Below are positions 24,466-33,393 of a stretch of 64,000 nucleotides of DNA, piece by piece (the stretch's first letter is position 1; each line of letters begins with the position of its first letter). The notes beneath the pieces were generated by a model. The model was given only the letters and a program-made list of their open reading frames with translations, ran no database searches and was not told the origin of the DNA. The position numbers were made by a program, and so were the translations under genes. The stretch is from Arcobacter sp. (GTDB lineage: Bacteria > Campylobacterota > Campylobacteria > Campylobacterales > Arcobacteraceae). Location: positions 302,541 through 366,540 of the forward strand of contig PKUK01000008.1 of assembly GCA_002869535.1 (NCBI GenBank), given 5' to 3'.

Positions 24466-25263
24466 ATGAAAATATTAATTATCTTTATTTTTATTATCTC
24501 AAATATCTTTAGTCTTGATTTAGAAAAACCCAAAATATACAAAGAACATAATATAAATAATTGGCTTATGAGTGAAAAGTTAGATGGTATTAGAGCCTAT
24601 TGGAATGGAAAAACTCTATATACCAAAAACGGAAATAAAATATTTACACCAAATGGATTTACAGATAATTTTCCACCCTTTGAACTTGATGGTGAACTTT
24701 GGAGTAAAAGAGATGACTTTGAGAATATTCAAAGTATAGTTTTAGATAAAACTCCAAGTTCAAAATGGAGTGAAATAACATACAACATTTTTGAAACTCC
24801 AAATACTAAGGGCAACTTTTATGTACGGTTAGAAAAAATTAAAAATTGGTTTAATCAAAATCCAAATATAAATGTACATATAATCAAACAAATACAATGT
24901 AAAAATAAAAAAGAACTAAATACCTTCCTTGAAAAAATTGTATTATTAAAAGGGGAAGGAGTAATAATAAAAAATCCAACTCTTGAATACATAAATAAAA
25001 GAAGTAAAAACTCTCTGAAGGTGAAGAGGCATTATGATGATGAAGGAATTATTCAAAAAATTAATTATGTCGATCATAAAATGAAAAGTTTAAGTATCAA
25101 ATTAAAAAATGGAATTTCCTTTAACCTTGGCAATGGATTTACAGATAAACAAAGGTTAAACCCGCCAAAGATAGGAGAGCAAATAACATTTAAATATTAT
25201 GATTTAACTAAAAATGGCAAACCAAAATTTGCTTCATTTTTAAGAGTTAGAGAGAAGGAGTAA
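24466..25263 (+). CDS. Small ATP-dependent DNA ligase with signal peptide (Lig E type)
   Basis: A 265-residue minimal ATP-dependent ligase. The nucleotidyltransferase motif I is SEKLDGIRA (Lys38 is the adenylated residue). ELDGELW, EGVIIKNP and LKVKRHYDDEG correspond to motifs III, IV and V, and an OB-fold region follows. Residues 1-16 form a hydrophobic signal peptide, so the protein is probably periplasmic, as known for Lig E proteins of Neisseria and Campylobacter. A role with incoming or extracellular DNA is inferred from that. It has its own promoter and its end overlaps the convergent gmhB by 17 bases. Confidence 0.88.
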   Translation: MKILIIFIFIISNIFSLDLEKPKIYKEHNINNWLMSEKLDGIRAYWNGKTLYTKNGNKIFTPNGFTDNFPPFELDGELWSKRDDFENIQSIVLDKTPSSKWSEITYNIFETPNTKGNFYVRLEKIKNWFNQNPNINVHIIKQIQCKNKKELNTFLEKIVLLKGEGVIIKNPTLEYINKRSKNSLKVKRHYDDEGIIQKINYVDHKMKSLSIKLKNGISFNLGNGFTDKQRLNPPKIGEQITFKYYDLTKNGKPKFASFLRVREKE

Positions 25264-25777
25264 TTATATTTTTTGCTTCTTTTATAGAGTCACATACAAA
25301 ATCCGCAGGGCAATCTTTTTCATCAAAAGCATGTCCTGTTTTTACTTGAATTGTACTTTTTATACCAGCATTTTTTGCACATAGGATATCTGATTTCTTA
25401 TCTCCTATTAGCCAAGATTTTTCCAAGTCAATATTATGGTTTTTTAAAATATTATCTATCATACCACTTTTTGGTTTTCTACAAAGGCACATCTCATCTG
25501 GATTGTGAGGGCAATGTTCTACTTGAGAAATAGAGATTTGTTTTTTTTCAAATTCACTTAACATCCATGATGTTAATTTATCAAAATCATCTTTAGTATA
25601 ATAGCCTCTACCTATACCTGACTGATTTGTGATGATAAAGAGTTTGTAACCACTATTTTGTAAATGTTTTAATGTATCAAAAACACCATCAATAAACTGG
25701 AAATCTTCTATTTTTGAAACATAGTTTTTTTCTATATTTATAACACCATCTCTATCTAAAAAAATTGCTTTTTGCAT
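25247..25777 (-). CDS. gmhB: D-glycero-beta-D-manno-heptose 1,7-bisphosphate 7-phosphatase GmhB
   Basis: A 176-residue HAD phosphatase supplying heptose 1-phosphate in ADP-heptose synthesis. The nucleophile motif FLDRDGVI (Asp8, Asp10) starts the protein, and the zinc-binding loop HCPHNPDEMCLCRKP is characteristic of GmhB. The frame is open up to 25813, but the ATG at 25777 is preferred: it places the HAD motif at the usual N-terminal position, is preceded by GGA, and avoids overlapping the pseudopilin gene. Confidence 0.92.
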   Translation of the reverse strand: MQKAIFLDRDGVINIEKNYVSKIEDFQFIDGVFDTLKHLQNSGYKLFIITNQSGIGRGYYTKDDFDKLTSWMLSEFEKKQISISQVEHCPHNPDEMCLCRKPKSGMIDNILKNHNIDLEKSWLIGDKKSDILCAKNAGIKSTIQVKTGHAFDEKDCPADFVCDSIKEAKNIITPSL

Positions 25778-25787
25778 TATTTGTCCA

Positions 25788-26183
25788 TTATAATTCATAA
25801 ATTGTTGAGGCAATACCAGAATCTTTTATTTTTTCGCAAATTTTCCCGCTATTGTCATTGGCTACTATAACATTTAATTTTTTATCTTCTATTGAAATAG
25901 TTATACAAGGAGTTTCGTTATCATTAAATGTAGCTGTTATTCCATCTACTTCCCATATATTTTGATTTAAAGTTAAAGCACTCGTAAAGTCATCTAAACT
26001 ATCATTTACAAGATAATAAGATCTAACAGAAGAAACAATAGTAGCAATATCTTTTTTTATTATTGCAACTTCAGCATTTGCTTTAGTATCCATCAATTTT
26101 GGAACAGCAACAGTAGATATAATTCCAATAATAACTATTGCAAAAATCAACTCTAAAAGTGAAAAAGCTTTTTTATATGCCAT
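25788..26183 (-). CDS. Type II/IV pilin-like protein with N-methylation motif (pseudopilin)
   Basis: A 131-residue protein with a short leader followed by the prepilin signature KKAFSLLELIFAIVIIGI. The Glu5 and hydrophobic helix are typical of type IV pilins and type II secretion pseudopilins. The cleavage site has Ala instead of the usual Gly before Phe. The C-terminal half contains two cysteines (TPCITI and GKICEKI) that could form the common pilin disulfide. No other pilus gene is adjacent. It overlaps nothing and precedes gmhB by 10 bases. Confidence 0.85.
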   Translation of the reverse strand: MAYKKAFSLLELIFAIVIIGIISTVAVPKLMDTKANAEVAIIKKDIATIVSSVRSYYLVNDSLDDFTSALTLNQNIWEVDGITATFNDNETPCITISIEDKKLNVIVANDNSGKICEKIKDSGIASTIYEL

Positions 26184-26238
26184 GTTAAACCTTTTTAATA
26201 ATAAAAAAGATTATATCATGAAATTTTTAAATTACTTT

Positions 26239-26958
26239 TTAATTACTAAAAGATAAAAATTTATTAATTGCTTCTTTTACTTCTTTTACTCTATTTTCAT
26301 CACCTTGTAATCTATCAAAATATTTTTCTATTGGCTCAGATTTATCAATTTGTGATATTTTTGAAAAAATCTCTAAAAATACATAAAAAGGAACATCATC
26401 CCCTCTGCTTAAGAAGTGAATTGCACGCTGTAGTGACACAAAAGGATTTGTATTAACCCTTGATAAGCCATTTTTCTTTGTTAAAACATAGTCAACAAAC
26501 TCTTTTCTTATATCTGCTTCTACAATTTCTATAGTAAAGTTTTTTGTATTTAAAACACACTTAAAACCTATCTTTGTCGAATAAAAATCAAAAATATCAA
26601 CTATAAACTTTAAATCTTTTTCTAAAAATCTTTCTCTGTAAACTAGTTGAATCAAATCTGTATCATAAAAATAGGTATTTGAGTTATTTTCATACAAAAA
26701 ATATTTTCTATCTAAGTTTGAGCATACTCTTTTTAACTTCTCTTTTGTAGTTAAGAAAATATCAATATCTCTAAAACTATCCGCTTTTATACAAGAACCA
26801 GCCAAATAAAACTCAACATATTCATCTTCAAAGGAGTCAATTTTTACATTTTTGAAAAAATTTTCTAATTTGTAAATTACATTTTCTAATCTATACTCAA
26901 ATTTTAATACTAAATCATATGGTATAAAATCAAAATCATTAAAAAATTCATATTTCAT
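26239..26958 (-). CDS. Nucleotidyltransferase-like protein, function unknown
   Basis: A 239-residue soluble protein. The stretch FYLAGSCIKADSFRDIDIFL (residues 50-69) has the G-S...D-x-D arrangement of the polymerase-beta nucleotidyltransferase fold, with Gly54, Ser55, Asp64 and Asp66 as candidates for nucleotide and metal binding. A helical C-terminal part follows. I do not recognise a named subfamily. It lies 27 bases downstream of cysQ and may share its transcript. Confidence 0.6.
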   Translation of the reverse strand: MKYEFFNDFDFIPYDLVLKFEYRLENVIYKLENFFKNVKIDSFEDEYVEFYLAGSCIKADSFRDIDIFLTTKEKLKRVCSNLDRKYFLYENNSNTYFYDTDLIQLVYRERFLEKDLKFIVDIFDFYSTKIGFKCVLNTKNFTIEIVEADIRKEFVDYVLTKKNGLSRVNTNPFVSLQRAIHFLSRGDDVPFYVFLEIFSKISQIDKSEPIEKYFDRLQGDENRVKEVKEAINKFLSFSN

Positions 26959-26985
26959 CTTAACTCCTTTTTATTTTATTATATA

Positions 26986-27735
26986 TTATTTAACCACAAA
27001 ATCAGGATTCAACAACTCTTCTTTGTTGTAAATAAGTGGTTTTTGCGTCTCAAAATGATATGTCATCTTTCCTGCAATTCTTACAATTGCATCTGCTGCT
27101 GCTGTATCCCACTCCATGGTTGGAGCAATTCTAGGATAACAATTGGCACTTCCATCTGCTACTAAACAAAGTTTTAAAGAACTTCCCATTGAAATTAACT
27201 CTTTTTCTTTTGAAGTTTCTATATTATCTATATACTCTTGTGTCTCTTTTGACATATGAGATTTACTTGCTACTATGATATATTTATTATCATCTCTATT
27301 TATTGGTAGTTTGTGCGTGTTTTTAAATGCTCCCACACCTATTTTTGCACTATACATTACATCAATAGCAGGAGCGTAAACCACTCCTAGAACTGGTTCG
27401 TGATTATGTATTAAAGCAATATTTACAGTAAACTCATCATTTTTTTTCACAAACTCTTTTGTTCCATCTATTGGGTCTATACACCAATAATACTCCCAAT
27501 TTTTTCTTATCTCATAATCTGTTTGTTTATTCTCTTCAGACATGATTGGGATATTTGGATATAGATTTTTTAAACTATTACATATGATTTCATTTGCTTG
27601 TAAATCAGCTTCAGTTAAAGGTGACTTATAATCTTTATACTCAACTTTGAAATCTCTTTTGTAAATTTCCATTATCACTTTGCTAGCTTCTAGGGCTATA
27701 TTTTTTATATCATTTAAATCTATATTTTCTAACAA
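26986..27735 (-). CDS. cysQ: 3'(2'),5'-bisphosphate nucleotidase CysQ
   Basis: A 249-residue inositol-monophosphatase-family enzyme that removes the 3'-phosphate of PAP from sulfate assimilation. Metal-site motifs are SEENKQ, WCIDPIDGTKEF and MEWDTAAADAI. It follows dnaB with a 9-base gap on the same strand. Confidence 0.92.
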   Translation of the reverse strand: MLENIDLNDIKNIALEASKVIMEIYKRDFKVEYKDYKSPLTEADLQANEIICNSLKNLYPNIPIMSEENKQTDYEIRKNWEYYWCIDPIDGTKEFVKKNDEFTVNIALIHNHEPVLGVVYAPAIDVMYSAKIGVGAFKNTHKLPINRDDNKYIIVASKSHMSKETQEYIDNIETSKEKELISMGSSLKLCLVADGSANCYPRIAPTMEWDTAAADAIVRIAGKMTYHFETQKPLIYNKEELLNPDFVVK

Positions 27736-27744
27736 AAAGCTCCC

Positions 27745-29184
27745 CTATAATATATTTGGTATGTCAATATTTGTCTCTTTTTGATTATCAGCAACAGACT
27801 CAAAAACAACTTCAATAGGAGCTTCGCCTCTATGTTCTTTATCTATAAATTTTGTTAAAGCTTTATGGAAGTCAAGTTTTACTGTTCCTATTGGTCCATT
27901 TCTTTGTTTACCAATAATAACTTCTGCCTCTTCTATTGGTTTATTTATAAATGATGATTTATACTCATCACCTTTATCTTTTGCCTCTTTTTCTTTTCTA
28001 GCTTCATCTCTTTCTTTGTATACATCATCCCTATATACAAACATAATAATATCCGCATCTTGTTCTATAGAACCAGACTCTCTTAAGTCACTTAGCATTG
28101 GTCTTTTATCAGGTCTATTCTCAAGTCCTCTATTTAGCTGAGAAAGGGCAATAATAGGTATTTTCATCTCCCTTGCTAACATTTTAAGACCCCTTGAAAT
28201 ATCAGAAACCTCTTGGTGTCTATCCTTATTTCCTGTTCCTTGCATAAGTTGCAAATAATCGATGATAACTAAAGAGATATTATTATCTTTATTTTGGGCT
28301 AGTTTTCTCACTCTTGCTCGAAGTTGGTTAATATTTACACTTCCCCCATCATCAACAAAAAGTTTCTTTTTATTTAAATCTTCAAAGGCAGCACTTAATG
28401 TTGACCATTGTTGGTCATTTAAATCACCTTTTCTAAGATTTTGTAACTCAATTGAGGTCTTAGCAGCTAGCATTCTTAGCATCAGTTGTTCTGCTGGCAT
28501 TTCCAGTGAGAAAAAAATCACCCCTTTATTTGCTTCAACATTTTTAAGTGCCATATTTAGCACTAATGCTGTTTTACCCATAGCAGGACGTGCTGCAATA
28601 ATAATTAAATCCCCATCATTAAAACCAGTTGTTTTTTTATCTAACTCATAAAAACCTGTTGTTTCACCAATAAGATGTTTTCCACCTAGTTCTTTCATTC
28701 TTTTGATATATGACAAAGTATCATCTGTTATTACATGAATATCTTTCAGTTCACTAGATGCCGAATCAGTAGTGATTTTATAAAGTTCATTTTGAACTGT
28801 ATCTACAGCTTGAGTTGCTGGAATATCATCTTCAATTGCTACTTTTTTTATGGTTGTTGCAAGTGTTGAAAGCTCTCTTTTTACACTTCCATCTTTTATC
28901 TCTTTTGTATAAGCTAAGGTATTTGTTATTGGATTTGCGGAAAGAATTTCAATAAGAATATCATCATCAACATCTTTTGCACTTACTCTTTTTCTAATGA
29001 ACTCTTCATCGATTGGCATATCATCATTATGAAGTTTTTCCATCACAGCAAAGATTTTTTGATGAGCAGGAAGATAAAAATCTTTTGCTTTTAAAATCCC
29101 TAAAACATCTTCTATCTCATCGGGATTAAATAAAATTGAGCTTAAGACTGCTCTTTCTATGTTTATACTATAAATACTATCCAT
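27745..29184 (-). CDS. dnaB: Replicative DNA helicase DnaB
   Basis: A 479-residue hexameric replicative helicase. The N-terminal primase-interacting domain (IERAVLSSILFNPDEIEDVL) is followed by a RecA-type motor with Walker A ARPAMGKTAL, IIDYLQLMQGTGNKD, SQLNRGLENRPDKRP and the arginine-finger region. Normal length, no intein. Confidence 0.96.
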   Translation of the reverse strand: MDSIYSINIERAVLSSILFNPDEIEDVLGILKAKDFYLPAHQKIFAVMEKLHNDDMPIDEEFIRKRVSAKDVDDDILIEILSANPITNTLAYTKEIKDGSVKRELSTLATTIKKVAIEDDIPATQAVDTVQNELYKITTDSASSELKDIHVITDDTLSYIKRMKELGGKHLIGETTGFYELDKKTTGFNDGDLIIIAARPAMGKTALVLNMALKNVEANKGVIFFSLEMPAEQLMLRMLAAKTSIELQNLRKGDLNDQQWSTLSAAFEDLNKKKLFVDDGGSVNINQLRARVRKLAQNKDNNISLVIIDYLQLMQGTGNKDRHQEVSDISRGLKMLAREMKIPIIALSQLNRGLENRPDKRPMLSDLRESGSIEQDADIIMFVYRDDVYKERDEARKEKEAKDKGDEYKSSFINKPIEEAEVIIGKQRNGPIGTVKLDFHKALTKFIDKEHRGEAPIEVVFESVADNQKETNIDIPNIL

Positions 29185-29241
29185 TATTTCTCCAATTAAA
29201 GGATACGATTCTAGCTAAGAATAGATTATTCTTTTGTTAAT

Positions 29242-30306
29242 CTACTCTTTTTGTTTTTCTACTTCTTTTTCAACCTCTTGCAAAAATCGTTCAAGTAGTT
29301 CTTCTGTAGGAAGTTTGGCTATGGTTTCACCTTTTTTTATAATCAAACCACTACCTTTTCCATATGCAATTGCCACATCAGCACTTTTTGCTTCACCCAA
29401 GGCATTTACAACACAGCCCATAACAGAAACATTTAGAGGAGTTTTTATATGTTTTGTTCTCTCTTCTACCTCTGCTACTGCACTTACTAAATCAGCTTCA
29501 ATTCTTCCACAAGTTGGACAAGAGATAATGTTTAAGCCCTCTTTAGTAAGCCCTGCATCTTTTAATATAGCTCGCCCTACTTCAATCTCTTTTTCCAACT
29601 CACCAGTTATAGAAATACGCATAGTATCACCAATACCATCAAGAAGTAGGCTTCCTAATGCAATAGATGATTTAATAGTTGAGTGAAAAAGTGTCCCAGC
29701 TTCAGTTACACCTAAATGAAAAGGATAATTATTCATAGGTCTTAAATCTCTATAAGCTTGAACAGTTCTTTGAACATCACTAGCTTTTAGAGATACTTTT
29801 ATATCTGTAAATCCTAAATCTTCTAAAAATTTGATATTGTAATCAGCAGAGGCAACCATACCCTCAGGTGTTTGTCCATATTTATCTTCAAACTCTTTTT
29901 CTAAAGAACCACAATTAACCCCGATTCTTATTGGTAGATTTCTATTTTGGCAAGCACGAACTACCTCTTTTACTCTATCTTTACTTCCAATATTTCCCGG
30001 ATTTAATCTAATACAATCAACACTTTCAGCAGCAATAAGTGCAAGCTTATAGTTAAAGTGTATATCTGCAACAAGGGGTAAAGAAGTTTGTTCTTTGATA
30101 CTTTTTAGTGCAAGGGCAGCTTCCATATCTGGAACAGCAACTCTAACTATATCAGCACCAGCAAAGTGTAATTGTCTTATTTGCTCTACTGTAGCTTGGA
30201 TATCTGATGTTTTACTATATGTCATAGATTGAACAGATATTGGAGCATCTCCACCAATTGCAACATTACCAACATATATTTTTTTTGTAGGGTATCTTTT
30301 TATCAT
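29242..30306 (-). CDS. ispG: 4-hydroxy-3-methylbut-2-enyl diphosphate synthase IspG (GcpE)
   Basis: A 354-residue [4Fe-4S] enzyme of the MEP isoprenoid pathway. The N-terminal TIM barrel starts [14 protein letters not shown], and the C-terminal cluster ligands appear in CPTCGR and [11 protein letters not shown]. The frame is open upstream to 30423, but that extension is hydrophobic and A/T-encoded and matches no Isp[14 protein letters not shown] is the family start. No ribosome binding site precedes this ATG. Instead a TACAAT -10 box ends 6 bases before it, suggesting a leaderless transcript. Confidence 0.93.
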   Translation of the reverse strand: MIKRYPTKKIYVGNVAIGGDAPISVQSMTYSKTSDIQATVEQIRQLHFAGADIVRVAVPDMEAALALKSIKEQTSLPLVADIHFNYKLALIAAESVDCIRLNPGNIGSKDRVKEVVRACQNRNLPIRIGVNCGSLEKEFEDKYGQTPEGMVASADYNIKFLEDLGFTDIKVSLKASDVQRTVQAYRDLRPMNNYPFHLGVTEAGTLFHSTIKSSIALGSLLLDGIGDTMRISITGELEKEIEVGRAILKDAGLTKEGLNIISCPTCGRIEADLVSAVAEVEERTKHIKTPLNVSVMGCVVNALGEAKSADVAIAYGKGSGLIIKKGETIAKLPTEELLERFLQEVEKEVEKQKE

Positions 30307-30312
30307 GACGGG

Positions 30313-30318
30313 ATTGTA
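30313..30318 (-). promoter_or_regulatory. Extended -10 box positioned for leaderless ispG transcription
   Basis: On the minus strand TGCTACAAT follows a run of T residues and ends exactly 6 bases before the ispG ATG. With usual -10 to start-site spacing, transcription would begin at or next to the A of the start codon. Confidence 0.55.
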
Positions 30319-30376
30319 GCAAAAAAAGATAAATTTTAAAATAAAAAAAAACTTTAATATTTTATATAAGAAATGG

Positions 30377-30382
30377 TACAAT
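30377..30382 (+). promoter_or_regulatory. Extended -10 box for the histidine kinase gene
   Basis: TGGTACAAT has the TGn extension and lies 18 bases before the ATG at 30401, with GGAGA as ribosome binding site. It is divergent from the ispG promoter. Confidence 0.5.
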
Positions 30383-30400
30383 TTTATATATGGAGAAATA

Positions 30401-32590
30401 ATGAATAAAAAAGCATTTACCATTTACATATTATTATCTATACTTATACTTCTAACAGTAATAATCATTTCATTTAAGTACCTTGAAAATGAAGAAGATA
30501 GGTTATTGAACACAAAATTTACACTTCTATCAAAAGAGATTAAAAAAAATATTAGTTTTTTAATTGAAGATAAAAAAGTAGCAACACTATCTTTTAGTAT
30601 TGCAGCATCTAAAATTGAAAGAGTAAAAAATGCTTTTATTTCAAAAGATGTAGATAATTTAGACTTTTCTTCTTTTTCCAATGAGCTAAGAACTGAAACA
30701 AAATTTAAAAATGTTTGGTTTCAGCTTATTAACAAAGAAGGTAAAAGCATTTATAGAAGCTGGAGTGAAAAGAGAAATGACTCTTTATTATTTAGAGATG
30801 ACATAAAAGATATACTTAAAAATAAAAATATAAAATCCACTATAAGTGTGGGACGTTATGATATGACATTTAGCTCATTGATTCCTATTTTTGAAAATAA
30901 TCAATTTATAGGAATTTTTGAAGTTATAACACACTTTAACTCCATATCAAGAGCCTTAGAAAAAACAAAAAGCGATACTATCGTTTTAGCTGATAAAAGA
31001 TTCTCCAAGACTGTAGTTTTTCCTTTTACCAATAATTTTATAGATGAATATTATATTGCAAATGTAAATGCTAAAGAGTATTTGATAGATTTAATTAAAA
31101 ATTATGAAGTAGATACTATCTTAAAAAGTAATGATGACTTTTTGATTTTGGATAATCATTTCGTAATAAGCTATAAAGTAGATGATTTTAAAAATAAGCA
31201 CGTTGGATATATAATTCTTTCAAAAAAACTTCAAGATATAGATATTAGTGAAATAAAAAAGTTTAAAACTAATTTCATGTTTAATATAGTCTTTACACTT
31301 GTTATTTTATTCTTTATTTTAACACTTATTTTTTATTACTTCTTTTCAAATAAAATTATCCTTGAAAAGAGAAAAGCTCAAAAGATACTTGATTCACAAC
31401 AAAATATTATTATCTTAACAGATGGTGAAAATCTAAATAATGCAAATAAACAGTTTTTAAACTTTTTTAATCAATATAAAACAATAGAAGAGTTTAAATT
31501 AGAACATAAATGTATCTGTGAGATGTTTGTAGATTTAAAAGATGAAAGTTATTTAATAGAAAAAGATTATGATGGCAAAAACTGGGCTGAATATATCTTG
31601 ACAAATCCAGAAAAAAGCTTTAAAGCTGCCATGAAAAAAGATGGAAAATTAGAACACTTTGTTTTAAATGTGAGCTTAACACAGTTAAAGGGTGAAAATA
31701 TACCATATATTGTAGTTACACTTACAAATATAACAGCTGATATCAAACAAAAATCTGAACTAAAACGTCTAAATAACAACTTAGAAAGTTTAGTTGATAT
31801 AAAAACAAAAGAGTTAAAAGATTTAAATGAATTTCTTGAATTTAAAGTTGAAGAAGAGATTAAAAAAAATAAAGAAAAAGATAGAATACTTTTTCAACAA
31901 AACAAAATGGCTTCAATGGGAGAGATGTTAAATAACATTGCCCATCAATGGAGACAACCATTAAGTGCAATATCAACTTCTGCAAGTTCTATTTTATTGA
32001 AAAAAGAGTTAGATGTATTAGATGGTGAATCAGTAAAGTTTTTATGTTCACATATTGTTGAGAGTTCAAATTTTTTATCAAAAACTATTGAAGACTTTCG
32101 AATGCTTTTTAAAGATAATGAAAAAGAGAGTAAGTTCCTTTTAAAAGAGGTAATATCAAAAGATATTGAGCTTATTAATAACATACTTGTTCGTGAAAAA
32201 ATAGAAGTAGTTATAGATATTCCAAATGATATTGAACTTTTTTGTAGTAAAAATCAATTTCAACAATCAATACTGAACTTGATAAATAACTCAATTGAAG
32301 CACTTATTGAAAATATAGATGAAAATAGATTAATTATTATCTCTTATGCAAACTCAATCTTAAGTATTCAAGATAATGCAAAGGGAATAGAAGATGATGT
32401 AATTGAACACTTATTTGAACCCTATTTTACAACAAAACATAAAAGTCAAGGAAAAGGACTTGGTTTGTATATGTCTAAAATGATTTTAGAAAAAAATATG
32501 AATTATAAACTTCATGCAAAAAATGACCATTTTACCTATAATTCAAAAGAATATTTTGGTGCAAATTTCATTATAAACTTCAACAAATAA
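30401..32590 (+). CDS. Membrane sensor histidine kinase
   Basis: A 729-residue two-component sensor kinase. Membrane helices near residues 8-27 and 291-313 enclose a large periplasmic sensing domain of about 260 residues, Cache-like by position and pattern. A PAS-like cytoplasmic region and a coiled coil (about 450-500) lead to the kinase core: H-box [11 protein letters not shown] with His515, N-box [11 protein letters not shown]1 QDNAKGI, F-box FEPYFTTKH and G2 [10 protein letters not shown]. The HQWRQPL variant is common in Campylobacterota kinases. No response regulator gene is adjacent, so it is an orphan here; the signal is unknown. Confidence 0.9.
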   Translation: MNKKAFTIYILLSILILLTVIIISFKYLENEEDRLLNTKFTLLSKEIKKNISFLIEDKKVATLSFSIAASKIERVKNAFISKDVDNLDFSSFSNELRTETKFKNVWFQLINKEGKSIYRSWSEKRNDSLLFRDDIKDILKNKNIKSTISVGRYDMTFSSLIPIFENNQFIGIFEVITHFNSISRALEKTKSDTIVLADKRFSKTVVFPFTNNFIDEYYIANVNAKEYLIDLIKNYEVDTILKSNDDFLILDNHFVISYKVDDFKNKHVGYIILSKKLQDIDISEIKKFKTNFMFNIVFTLVILFFILTLIFYYFFSNKIILEKRKAQKILDSQQNIIILTDGENLNNANKQFLNFFNQYKTIEEFKLEHKCICEMFVDLKDESYLIEKDYDGKNWAEYILTNPEKSFKAAMKKDGKLEHFVLNVSLTQLKGENIPYIVVTLTNITADIKQKSELKRLNNNLESLVDIKTKELKDLNEFLEFKVEEEIKKNKEKDRILFQQNKMASMGEMLNNIAHQWRQPLSAISTSASSILLKKELDVLDGESVKFLCSHIVESSNFLSKTIEDFRMLFKDNEKESKFLLKEVISKDIELINNILVREKIEVVIDIPNDIELFCSKNQFQQSILNLINNSIEALIENIDENRLIIISYANSILSIQDNAKGIEDDVIEHLFEPYFTTKHKSQGKGLGLYMSKMILEKNMNYKLHAKNDHFTYNSKEYFGANFIINFNK

Positions 32591-32631
32591 ACCAATAACT
32601 AACCATTAACTTTTATTTTAACTATTTTCGA

Positions 32632-32637
32632 TATAAT
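32632..32637 (+). promoter_or_regulatory. -10 box for the cvpA-lysS unit
   Basis: A perfect TATAAT lies 27 bases before the ATG at 32665, with AAAGGA as the ribosome binding site. It falls between the histidine kinase stop and cvpA. Confidence 0.5.
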
Positions 32638-32664
32638 TGCCAAATATTATATAAAAGGAACTAG

Positions 32665-33381
32665 ATGCAAGAGTTTTCTACTTTTGACATGATTGTTGTT
32701 GGGATTTCAGTAGTTTTAGGACTAAAAGGTCTATTTAAAGGTTTTATAAAAGAAGTTTTTGGACTTGTTGGTATCATTGGAGGTATATTTATAGCTTCAA
32801 GAATGTCAGAAGTTGTAGGCAATCTTATTAAACCAATAATTGGAATACAGAGTAATGCAACTCTTTCACTTATAGGATTTGTAGCTACTTTAATTGGATT
32901 TTGGATTTTAGTTTATATCCTAGGTTCTATTTTAAGTAAAATTACTGAAATGAGTGGACTTGGTGCAGTAAATAGACTGCTTGGGTTTATTTTTGGTACA
33001 GCTAAAATATTTTTAATAATTTCTGTAATTGTTTATGCCCTATTTCAAATCGAATCATTCAAATCAACACTAAATGAGAAATTTTCTAAATCTTTAGTTT
33101 TTCCATATTTAGTAAAAACTGGTGGTTTTATAGTTAAACTTGATACTTCAAAATTCATGCCAGCAAAAAATGATGAGCCAGTAAAAAAAGAACAAACAGA
33201 AGTAAAAGAGACAACTAGTGAAGAGGAAGTATTAGAAAATACTCCTGCACCAACTGAAGAGCCAAAAGAGACTCTAGGTGATAAAATCACTGAATCAACA
33301 AGTGAAGCTGTTAAAAAAGTAAAAGAGACAGCAAGTGAAATAATAAAAGATACACTTACAAAACCGGCAGAAGAAAAATAA
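32665..33381 (+). CDS. CvpA-family membrane protein
   Basis: A 238-residue protein with four membrane helices in the first 165 residues, matching the CvpA (colicin V production) family: FDMIVVGISVVLGLKGLFKG at the start and GLGAVNRLLGFIFG later. A long acidic and lysine-rich C-terminal tail (about 170-238) is predicted to be disordered or helical and cytoplasmic. In other bacteria CvpA is linked to envelope stress. It precedes lysS by 12 bases and is likely co-transcribed. Confidence 0.85.
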   Translation: MQEFSTFDMIVVGISVVLGLKGLFKGFIKEVFGLVGIIGGIFIASRMSEVVGNLIKPIIGIQSNATLSLIGFVATLIGFWILVYILGSILSKITEMSGLGAVNRLLGFIFGTAKIFLIISVIVYALFQIESFKSTLNEKFSKSLVFPYLVKTGGFIVKLDTSKFMPAKNDEPVKKEQTEVKETTSEEEVLENTPAPTEEPKETLGDKITESTSEAVKKVKETASEIIKDTLTKPAEEK

Positions 33382-33393
33382 AGGATTTAAATA

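Noticed and set aside
29218-29234. Hairpin after ispG as a terminator
   Set aside because: A short AAGAATA/TATTCTT stem lacks a clear T-tract on the minus strand; too weak to report.
30307-30423. N-terminal extension of ispG up to 30423
   Set aside because: Hydrophobic A/T-encoded residues not found in IspG; it overlaps the divergent kinase start and its promoter.
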